DNA from: an uncultured Clostridia bacterium
GTDB lineage: Bacteria; Bacillota; Clostridia; UMGS1883
Direction of reading: 5' to 3'
Assembly: GCA_947624455.1 (NCBI GenBank)
Contig: CANQKL010000067.1
Coordinates: 1-8,294 of the forward strand
Length of the DNA: 8,294 bases
The stretch's first letter is position 1, and each line of letters opens with the position of its first letter. Both the position numbers and the translations under genes were made by a program. This document shows positions 1-5,323 of this stretch, in pieces. A model generated the notes under the pieces. The model had not been told where the DNA came from and made no database searches. It saw nothing but the letters and a program-made list of their open reading frames with translations.

Positions 1-23
1 TTCAGGGCAAATCGCTGTGAATA

Positions 24-53
24 ATTATAGCACAAAAATTTTTATTTTTACAA
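24..53 (-). promoter_or_regulatory. Probable divergent (leftward) sigma-70-type promoter
   Basis: Read on the minus strand, TTGTAA (53-48) is followed after 18 bases by a perfect TATAAT (29-24). The -10 is consensus and the -35 matches TTGACA at 4 of 6. It points off the left edge, so a divergently transcribed gene is expected there. The spacer contains TTTTTGTGC, the same motif found twice on the plus strand at 68-82 and 102-116, so one regulator could act on both promoters. In a 28% GC region, chance TATAAT matches are common, which limits confidence. Confidence 0.45.
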
Positions 54-67
54 TATTTTGTCTGGAA

Positions 68-116
68 TTTTTTGTGTAAAATTCGTAGAATTTCGACAAA
101 TTTTTTTGTGCAAAAT
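68..116 (+). repeat. Direct repeat TTTTTTGTG(T/C)AAAAT, operator-like
   Basis: The 15-base unit occurs at 68-82 (TTTTTTGTGTAAAAT) and 102-116 (TTTTTTGTGCAAAAT). The two copies differ at one base and lie 34 bases apart start to start, about three helical turns. A related inverse copy, GCACAAAAA, lies at 30-38. The cores TTGTGTA and TTGTGCA each match 6 of 7 positions of the half-site TTGTGAA of the Gram-positive Rex consensus, but neither has a good second half-site at the standard four-base spacing. The repeat is directly visible; a regulatory role is inferred from position. Confidence 0.4.
71..100. promoter_or_regulatory. Imperfect palindrome, candidate operator
   Basis: AAATTC (79-84) and GAATTT (88-93) form a perfect inverted repeat around GTA. 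They are flanked by TTTGT (71-75) and ACAAA (96-100), which also mirror each other apart from a one-base difference in spacing. Eleven of about thirteen positions per arm are symmetric. The site lies well upstream of the adhE -35, so if it binds a protein it could be an activator site or one half of a repression loop. No specific regulator is identified. Confidence 0.3.
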
Positions 117-121
117 ATACA
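93..121 (+). promoter_or_regulatory. Weak alternative rightward promoter
   Basis: TCGACA (93-98) and TATACA (116-121) are separated by 17 bases, matching the sigma-70 consensus at 5 of 6 and 4 of 6. Use of this site would give adhE a leader of about 180 bases. It overlaps the second copy of the TTTTTTGTG repeat. It is clearly weaker evidence than the promoter at 232-260 and may be chance in AT-rich DNA. Confidence 0.2.
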
Positions 122-173
122 TGAACCGAGTTTATATCTTTGGAGGTCGGTAAAATCCATAGGCCCGCGAAAA

Positions 174-189
174 TATCAAAAAATTGATA
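174..189. repeat. Short inverted repeat TATCAA-AAAA-TTGATA
   Basis: Two perfect 6-base arms (174-179 and 184-189) surround AAAA, giving a 16-base palindromic site ending 42 bases before the adhE -35 box. This size and position fit a dimeric regulator site. The stem is too AT-rich to be a stable RNA hairpin. It could be coincidence in a sequence of this composition. Confidence 0.25.
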
Positions 190-231
190 AATTAAGGCTG
201 CCTCTTTTTCTTATAATTTACAATTAAAGCA

Positions 232-260
232 TTGACTTTTGGTAAAAAATATCTTAGAAT
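232..260 (+). promoter_or_regulatory. Main adhE promoter, sigma-70 type
   Basis: TTGACT (232-237) and TAGAAT (255-260) are separated by exactly 17 bases, each matching the consensus at 5 of 6. Transcription would begin near 267, giving a leader of about 45 bases before the adhE ATG. It is the best-placed rightward promoter and probably drives adhE, the kinase and perhaps the group B hydrogenase, since no convincing promoter is seen in the two downstream gaps. Confidence 0.65.
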
Positions 261-298
261 AATAGCATAAATGTGTTTTCATTTTAAATTTGAGGAAC

Positions 299-306
299 GG
301 AGAGAG
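299..306 (+). promoter_or_regulatory. Ribosome binding site of adhE
   Basis: GGAGAGAG at 299-306 puts GGAG 8 bases before the ATG at 311. This favours the ATG over an in-frame TTG at 290, which would place the purine-rich site inside the coding region. Confidence 0.65.
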
Positions 307-310
307 ACGC

Positions 311-2917
311 ATGAACGACAAAACATATGAGATAGTGGACAGCCCTGAAAAGCTGGAACGAACCTTGGCTAAGGTTCGGGAGGCGCAAAGGAAGTTCGCC
401 GTCTATACTCAAGAGCAGGTTGACAAAATCTTCCGGGCGGCGGCCCTTGCCGCCAACAGTATGCGCATCCCCCTGGCCAAACAGGCCGTGGAGGAGACTG
501 GCATGGGAATTGTCGAAGATAAGGTCATAAAAAACCACTACGCCTCGGAGTATATATACAACGCCTACAAGAACACTCCCACCTGCGGGGTCATAGAGGA
601 GGACAGCGTCTTTGGCATAAAAAAGATCGCCGAGCCTATCGGCGTTATCGCCGCTGTCATACCCACCACTAACCCCACCTCCACGGCTATTTTCAAGACC
701 CTGCTGGCCCTCAAGACCCGCAACGGCATAATCATAAGCCCCCACCCCAGGGCTAAGCTCAGCACCATCGCGGCCGCCAAGACCGTGCTGGAGGCCGCCG
801 TCAAGGCCGGCGCGCCGGAGGACATCATAGGCTGGATAGACATTCCCTCGCTGGAAATGACAAATATGGTAATGAAGGAAGCCGACATCATCCTCGCCAC
901 CGGAGGCCCCGGCATGGTCAAGGCCGCCTATTCCAGCGGAAAACCCGCCCTCGGCGTGGGCGCGGGCAACACCCCCGCCATCATCGACGACAGCGCCGAC
1001 GTGGTGCTGGCCGTCAATTCCGTTATCCACTCCAAGACCTTTGACAACGGCATGATCTGCGCCTCGGAGCAGAGCGTCATCGTTCTCGGCGGAGTGTACG
1101 ACGCTGTCAAGGCCGAGTTTGCCTCCCGGGGCGCTTACTTCCTAAACCCCCAGGAGTTAGACAAGGTGAGAAAGACCATAATCATCAACGGCGCCCTTAA
1201 CGCCAAGATCGTGGGCCAGTCCGCCGTCAGGATCGCCGCTTTGTCAGGGATAGAGGTTCCGGCCAACGTCAAGCTCCTTGTGGGCGAGGTGGAGAGCGTG
1301 GACATCAGCGAGGAATTCGCCCACGAGAAGCTGTCCCCTGTGCTGGCCATGTACAGGGCGGCGGACTTTGAGGACGCGCTGTCCAAGGCGGAACAGCTCA
1401 TTGCCGACGGCGGCTACGGACACACCTCCTCCCTGTACTGCGACGTGCTGACCGCCCAGGACAAGATAGCCGCACACCAGGCGAGAATGAAAACCTGCCG
1501 CATTTTGATAAATACCCCTTCCTCCCACGGGGGCATAGGCGATCTGTACAATTTTAAGCTGGCGCCCTCCCTCACGCTGGGCTGCGGCTCCTGGGGCGGA
1601 AATTCCGTCTCCGAAAACGTGGGCGTCAAACATCTGCTCAACATCAAGACCGTGGCGGAGAGGAGAGAAAATATGCTGTGGTTCCGGGCTCCTGAAAAGA
1701 TTTATATGAAAAAAGGCTCCATTCCGGTAGCCTTAGACGAATTAAAGAACGTTATGGGCAAAAAGCGGGCCTTCATCGTGACGGACAAATTTCTGTACGA
1801 AAACGGCTACACCCGCACCATAACCGACAAGCTCGACGAAATGGGCGTGATACACACCACCTTCTTCGACGTGGAGTCCGACCCCTCCCTGGCCAGCGCC
1901 AAGTCGGGCGCGGCGGCCATGACTGCCTTTTGTCCCGATGTTATAATCGCCGTGGGCGGCGGCTCGGCCATGGACGCCGCAAAAATAATGTGGGTGCTGT
2001 ATGAGCATCCCGACGTAGACTTCATGGACATGGCCATGAGGTTCCAGGATATACGCAAAAGGATATACGCCTTCCCCAAGATGGGCGAAAAAGCCTATTT
2101 CATCGCTATTCCCACCTCGTCCGGCACCGGCAGCGAGGCGACGCCCTTCGCGGTCATCACCGACGAGTCCACCGGTATCAAGTACCCCTTGGCGGACTAC
2201 GAGCTGATGCCCGACATGGCGATAATCGACACCGACCTGATGATGAATATGCCCAAGGGGCTTACGGCGGCTTCGGGCATCGACGCGATGACCCACGCCC
2301 TCGAAGCTTACGCCTCAATGATGGCCACCGACTTCACCGACGGTCTGGCGCTCAAGGCCATAAAGCTTATCTTTGACTACCTGCCCAGGTGCTATGACAA
2401 CGGCCCCAACGATCCCCAGGCGAGGGAAAAGATGGCCAACGCCTCCACAATAGCGGGCATGGCCTTTGCCAACGCTTTTTTGGGCGTCTGCCACTCCATG
2501 GCCCACAAGCTGGGAGCCTATCACCACATTGCTCACGGCATAGCCAACGCCCTGATGATAGATCATGTGCTGCGCTATAACGCCGCCGAGGTTCCGGCGA
2601 AAATGGGTACCTTCCCCCAGTACTCCCACCCCCACACTCTGCGTCGCTACGGCGAAATAGCCGATTTCCTGGGTATTCCCGGCAAGGACGACAGCGAAAA
2701 GCTGGAGGGCCTTATCGCAAAGCTAGACAAGCTCAAGGCCGACATCGGCATAAAGGACACTATCCGCGATTATGGGGTAGACGAGCAGGCTTTCCTCGAC
2801 AAGCTGGACGAAATGTCGGAGCAGGCCTTTGACGACCAATGCACCGGCGCCAACCCCCGCTATCCCCTTATAAGCGAAATAAAGGAAATGTACCTTAAAG
2901 CCTATTACGGCAAATAA
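311..2917 (+). CDS. adhE: Bifunctional acetaldehyde-CoA / alcohol dehydrogenase
   Basis: An 868-residue AdhE, the usual length for the family. It reduces acetyl-CoA to acetaldehyde and then to ethanol with two NADH, in the cytoplasm, where AdhE typically forms filaments (spirosomes). Residues 1 to about 445 are the CoA-acylating aldehyde dehydrogenase: an NAD-site GAGN at 217-220 and the catalytic cysteine C250 in FDNGMICASEQ. After a linker comes the iron-dependent alcohol dehydrogenase (about 460-868): the GGGS NAD-binding turn at 549-552, and iron ligands D658, H662, H728 and H742 in GIDAMTH and CHSMAHKLGAYHHIAH. Their spacing is identical to that of the E. coli enzyme (D653, H657, H723, H737). 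All key residues are present, so both halves should be active. The ATG at 311 is chosen for its ribosome site. It is the first gene of a probable rightward operon. Redox control through NADH is plausible given the TTGTG repeats upstream, but unproven. Confidence 0.97.
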   Translation: MNDKTYEIVDSPEKLERTLAKVREAQRKFAVYTQEQVDKIFRAAALAANSMRIPLAKQAVEETGMGIVEDKVIKNHYASEYIYNAYKNTPTCGVIEEDSVFGIKKIAEPIGVIAAVIPTTNPTSTAIFKTLLALKTRNGIIISPHPRAKLSTIAAAKTVLEAAVKAGAPEDIIGWIDIPSLEMTNMVMKEADIILATGGPGMVKAAYSSGKPALGVGAGNTPAIIDDSADVVLAVNSVIHSKTFDNGMICASEQSVIVLGGVYDAVKAEFASRGAYFLNPQELDKVRKTIIINGALNAKIVGQSAVRIAALSGIEVPANVKLLVGEVESVDISEEFAHEKLSPVLAMYRAADFEDALSKAEQLIADGGYGHTSSLYCDVLTAQDKIAAHQARMKTCRILINTPSSHGGIGDLYNFKLAPSLTLGCGSWGGNSVSENVGVKHLLNIKTVAERRENMLWFRAPEKIYMKKGSIPVALDELKNVMGKKRAFIVTDKFLYENGYTRTITDKLDEMGVIHTTFFDVESDPSLASAKSGAAAMTAFCPDVIIAVGGGSAMDAAKIMWVLYEHPDVDFMDMAMRFQDIRKRIYAFPKMGEKAYFIAIPTSSGTGSEATPFAVITDESTGIKYPLADYELMPDMAIIDTDLMMNMPKGLTAASGIDAMTHALEAYASMMATDFTDGLALKAIKLIFDYLPRCYDNGPNDPQAREKMANASTIAGMAFANAFLGVCHSMAHKLGAYHHIAHGIANALMIDHVLRYNAAEVPAKMGTFPQYSHPHTLRRYGEIADFLGIPGKDDSEKLEGLIAKLDKLKADIGIKDTIRDYGVDEQAFLDKLDEMSEQAFDDQCTGANPRYPLISEIKEMYLKAYYGK

Positions 2918-2920
2918 AAA

Positions 2921-2927
2921 AAGGAGG
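2921..2927 (+). promoter_or_regulatory. Ribosome binding site of the kinase gene
   Basis: A perfect AAGGAGG lies 9 bases before the ATG at 2937 and 3 bases after the adhE stop codon. It fixes the start and indicates strong, independent initiation within a shared transcript. Confidence 0.8.
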
Positions 2928-2936
2928 AAAACGAAA

Positions 2937-3707
2937 ATGGATCTTAACAATCTGGATATGAGCCAGGTCATAGCCCGCCGCCAGCACAAGACGGTCTACT
3001 GGGATCAGCGGCAGAACCTGTCTATCAAGGTGTTCGACGACAGCTTTTCCAAGGCCGAAATTCTGAACGAGGCCCTCAATCTGGCCAAGATCGAGACTAC
3101 CGGCATCAACTGCCCCACTCTCGCGGCGGTGACAAGGGTGGACGGAGACTGGGCCATAATCACCCGTTATATAAAGGGAAAAACCCTCGCCAAGCTTATG
3201 GAGGAAAATCCCGACAAGAGGGATGAGTACCTGGAGCTTTTTGTGGATCTCCAGCTCTCTATACACGCCAGAAAATGCCCTATCCTCAACAAGCTCAAGG
3301 ACAAGATGAACGCCAAGATCTCCGCCACCGATCTGGACGCCACGACCCGGTATGAGCTGCACACCCGTCTGGAGAGTATGCCCAAGCACAACAAGATATG
3401 CCACGGGGACTTTAACCCCTCCAACGTGATAATCACCGAGGACGGAACCCCCTACGTTATCGACTGGGCCCATGTGACCCAGGGCAACGCCAGCGCCGAC
3501 GCTGCGAGGACCTACCTGCTGTTCTGCCTATCTGGCGACAGGGACACGGCGGACAAATACCTGGATCTGTTCTGCCGTAAGAGCGACACCGCCAAGCAGT
3601 ACGTACAAAAGTGGATGCCCATTGTGGCCGCGTCCCAAAGCGTAAAGGGGAAAAGCGAAGAGCGGGAATTCCTGCTTTCATGGGTAAACGTGGTAGATTA
3701 CGAATAG
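2937..3707 (+). CDS. APH/choline-kinase-fold small-molecule kinase, substrate unknown
   Basis: A 256-residue cytoplasmic protein of the phosphotransferase enzyme family (APH-like, PF01636 type), expected to move the ATP gamma-phosphate to a hydroxyl group of a small molecule. The ATP-binding lysine is probably K31 in SIKVF with E45 as partner. The hinge follows around ITRYIKG (75-81). The catalytic loop is HGDFNPSNV (156-164), with D158 as base and N163 binding metal. The second metal ligand is D176 in VIDWAHV. All core residues are intact, so activity is likely. It has no signal peptide or membrane segment and is short, as for minimal members of the family. It begins 19 bases after adhE. Nothing supports antibiotic resistance: this fold also covers choline, homoserine, methylthioribose and fructosamine kinases, and related proteins occur widely in gut Clostridia without known substrates. 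The family is certain; the substrate is not. Confidence 0.85.
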   Translation: MDLNNLDMSQVIARRQHKTVYWDQRQNLSIKVFDDSFSKAEILNEALNLAKIETTGINCPTLAAVTRVDGDWAIITRYIKGKTLAKLMEENPDKRDEYLELFVDLQLSIHARKCPILNKLKDKMNAKISATDLDATTRYELHTRLESMPKHNKICHGDFNPSNVIITEDGTPYVIDWAHVTQGNASADAARTYLLFCLSGDRDTADKYLDLFCRKSDTAKQYVQKWMPIVAASQSVKGKSEEREFLLSWVNVVDYE

Positions 3708-3715
3708 AGTCACCC

Positions 3716-3756
3716 CGCGGGGCGGTTTTAAAGCAAGCCGCCCCGCGAGCTTTAAA
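3716..3756 (+). promoter_or_regulatory. Strong intercistronic hairpin with an alternative pairing
   Basis: CGCGGGGCGG (3716-3725) pairs perfectly with CCGCCCCGCG (3738-3747). A G-U and two A-U pairs extend this to 13 pairs around a TAAAGC loop. No T-run follows, so it is not a normal intrinsic terminator. TTTAAAGC (3727-3734) is also perfectly complementary to GCTTTAAA (3749-3756). That pairing uses the loop and inner stem of the first hairpin, so the two folds compete. CCCCGCGGGG (3713-3722) is itself palindromic. The hairpin sits between the kinase stop (3707) and the hydrogenase ribosome site (3771). It could protect mRNA ends, mark a processing site, or act as a partial attenuator. Confidence 0.6.
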
Positions 3757-3770
3757 GAGGCACGCGAAAA

Positions 3771-3777
3771 AAGGAGG
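3771..3777 (+). promoter_or_regulatory. Ribosome binding site of the group B hydrogenase
   Basis: AAGGAGG lies 5 bases before the ATG at 3783, slightly close but within range. It starts 15 bases after the alternative hairpin pairing ends, so it should stay accessible in either fold. Confidence 0.75.
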
Positions 3778-3782
3778 AGAAA

Positions 3783-5216
3783 ATGAAAAAGTTTGACACC
3801 CAGGTGCAGTTTCTCAAATACCGGGTACTGCGGGAGGTGGCGCGCTATGCGTGGGCCGACCGGCTCAACCGCGCCCACGCCGAGATACCCGATATAATCG
3901 TGGACAGCAAGGAAGCCACCATGCGCTGCTGCATTTACAAGGAAAAGGCCATCGTTGGCGAACGTATCGACATAGCCATGGGCGGCGACGACAAAAATCC
4001 CAACATAATCGAGGTCATGAAGATCGCCTGCGACGAATGTCCCCTTGGCGGATACAGCGTGACCGAAAACTGCCGCGGCTGCCTGGCCCACCGCTGTCAG
4101 GACGCCTGCCGCCGGGACGCTATCAGCTTTGACAAGCACCACAGGGCCGTGATCGACAAGGACAGATGCGTGGAATGTGGCAAATGCGCCGAGGTCTGCG
4201 CCTACTCCGCTATAATCAACCACCGCCGTCCCTGCGTCAAGGCCTGCAAGGTGAACGCTATCACCATGGACGACGAGGACAAGGCCGTTATCAACAACGA
4301 CAAGTGCATAGCCTGCGGGGCCTGCTCCTATATGTGTCCCTTCGGCGCAATAATGGACAAGAGCTTCATAGTTGACGCCATAAATTTACTGAAGGGCAGC
4401 GAAAACAACTCTAAATACAAGGTTCATGCGGTAGTCGCCCCCTCCGTCGCCGGTCAGTTTTCCTATGCCCGGCTGGGGCAGGTCATCTCCGGCATAAAGG
4501 CTCTGGGCTTTTACGCTGTGGAGGAGGCCGCCCTCGGCGCGGATATGACGGCCTTTCTGGAAAGTAAAGAGCTGGCTGAGACGGATAAGACCTTCCTCAC
4601 CACCAGCTGCTGTCCGGCCTTTGTAGACTACATACATAAGCAGTTCCCAACGCTTGTGGACAACATTTCCCACAACCTCTCCCCCATGGCCCAGATAGCC
4701 AGCCATATAAAGGCTCAGGATCCGGACTGCAAGGTGATATTTATCGGCCCCTGCACAGCCAAAAAGGCGGAGGTTCGGGATCGTGTGGCGCAGTACGTTG
4801 ACTGCGCTCTGACCTTTGAGGAGCTTCAAGCCCTTTTCGACAGCCGCGACCTGAACATTTCCGCCATGGAGGACAGCGATCTGTCCAACGCCTCCTATTA
4901 CGGGCGCATTTTTGCCCGCAGCGGCGGCGTGGCCGACGCGGTGGGGCAGGCCATCGGCGAACACGGGCTTGGGGACTTCCAGTACCGGCCCCTTGTGGCC
5001 AACGGCATAGAGGAATGTCGCATGGCCCTTATGCGCGCCAGTAAAAACGCCCTGCCCAACAACCTCATAGAGGGTATGGCCTGCCGGGACGGCTGTATCG
5101 GCGGCGCGGGCTGCCTGACCCACGGCGACAGGAACCGCAGCGAGGTCGATAAATATGGACGGGAGGCCGGCGCAAAGACGATTTACGACGCCACTGAAAG
5201 GCTCCGCGATCTGTGA
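3783..5216 (+). CDS. Group B-type [FeFe] hydrogenase, monomeric, ferredoxin-rich
   Basis: A 477-residue cytoplasmic [FeFe] hydrogenase interconverting protons and H2, probably with ferredoxin. The N-terminus has the RCCIYKE segment (48-54) that I associate with group B, then many cysteines: C83/C86; C97-C100-C105-C109; C129-C132-C135-C139; C151/C155; C175-C178-C181-C185. That is enough for three or four [4Fe-4S] clusters. The H-cluster domain (about 213-477) carries L1 TSCCPAF (274-280), L2 IGPCTAKKAE (321-330) and L3 MACRDGC (432-438). Alanine-phenylalanine after TSCCP, and glycine instead of methionine before PC in L2, separate it from group A. It lacks the N-terminal [2Fe-2S] domain of HydA and the canonical C-terminal small-subunit region. 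It is third in the rightward gene set and converges on hydA. Odd points: three of four ferredoxin motifs lack the proline after the last cysteine, and L3 has RD where PG is usual in group A. The maturases HydEFG are not in the window. Hydrogenase identity is firm; subgroup B rests on motifs recalled, not on a tree. Confidence 0.93.
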   Translation: MKKFDTQVQFLKYRVLREVARYAWADRLNRAHAEIPDIIVDSKEATMRCCIYKEKAIVGERIDIAMGGDDKNPNIIEVMKIACDECPLGGYSVTENCRGCLAHRCQDACRRDAISFDKHHRAVIDKDRCVECGKCAEVCAYSAIINHRRPCVKACKVNAITMDDEDKAVINNDKCIACGACSYMCPFGAIMDKSFIVDAINLLKGSENNSKYKVHAVVAPSVAGQFSYARLGQVISGIKALGFYAVEEAALGADMTAFLESKELAETDKTFLTTSCCPAFVDYIHKQFPTLVDNISHNLSPMAQIASHIKAQDPDCKVIFIGPCTAKKAEVRDRVAQYVDCALTFEELQALFDSRDLNISAMEDSDLSNASYYGRIFARSGGVADAVGQAIGEHGLGDFQYRPLVANGIEECRMALMRASKNALPNNLIEGMACRDGCIGGAGCLTHGDRNRSEVDKYGREAGAKTIYDATERLRDL

Positions 5217-5268
5217 TCCCCATTCGCCGCCGAGCCGGTAATATCCCCACAGAAAAATAACGCTTATT

Positions 5269-5309
5269 AAAGATCCCCCCTCGCATTGTAACACGAGGAG
5301 GGATCTTTT
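5269..5309. terminator. Bidirectional intrinsic terminator between convergent operons
   Basis: AAAGATCCCCCCTCG (5269-5283) and CGAGGAGGGATCTTT (5294-5308) form a 15-base stem with one mismatch (C5278 against A5299) around a 10-base loop. On the plus strand the stem runs into TTTT and an AT-rich tract; on the minus strand it ends in TTTAATAA. It lies 52 bases after the group B hydrogenase stop and 15 bases after the hydA stop, as expected for a shared terminator. Both U-tracts are short, so efficiency may be incomplete. Confidence 0.85.
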
Positions 5310-5323
5310 CAATAGTTATTCAA

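Larger units (their letters stand above)
1..310. other. AT-rich intergenic region upstream of adhE, no gene
   Basis: I see no coding region here. Base composition is about 28% GC over 1-300, against clearly GC-rich genes next to it. The stretch holds a promoter for adhE, a probable divergent promoter leaving the window on the left, TTGTG-type repeats, and two inverted repeats, each listed separately. A ten-codon open frame starts at the ATG at 121 but has no ribosome site and is not considered a gene. The gene served by the leftward promoter lies outside the window. Confidence 0.8.

Noticed and set aside
142..147. GGAGGT, a perfect Shine-Dalgarno-like sequence in the intergenic region
   Set aside because: No ATG, GTG or TTG with an open frame follows at a usable distance, so it is treated as chance or as a remnant.
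121..153. Ten-codon open frame in the adhE leader, a possible leader peptide
   Set aside because: No ribosome site precedes the ATG, it lies upstream of the main promoter, and no terminator or anti-terminator pair follows it.
290..310. TTG at 290 as the adhE start
   Set aside because: The ATG at 311 has GGAG at 8 bases spacing, and family alignments begin near this methionine. A TTG start would put the ribosome site inside the gene.
284..1633. Several long minus-strand open frames under adhE
   Set aside because: They lie entirely opposite a canonical adhE reading frame, have no ribosome sites, and translate to compositionally biased sequence without motifs.
2937..3707. Reading the kinase as an aminoglycoside-resistance gene
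   Set aside because: It shares only the general fold and the HGD/IDW core. It sits in a fermentation locus with no mobile elements, and the same fold covers many metabolic kinases.
3716..3747. The same hairpin as an intrinsic terminator ending an adhE-kinase operon
   Set aside because: No run of T follows the stem; the downstream sequence is AGCTTTAAAGAGG. Full termination is therefore not supported.
3716..3756. The intercistronic hairpin as a true H-type pseudoknot
   Set aside because: The loop can pair with 3749-3754, but only one base would be left to cross a 10-pair stem, which is sterically implausible. Competing hairpins are the better reading.
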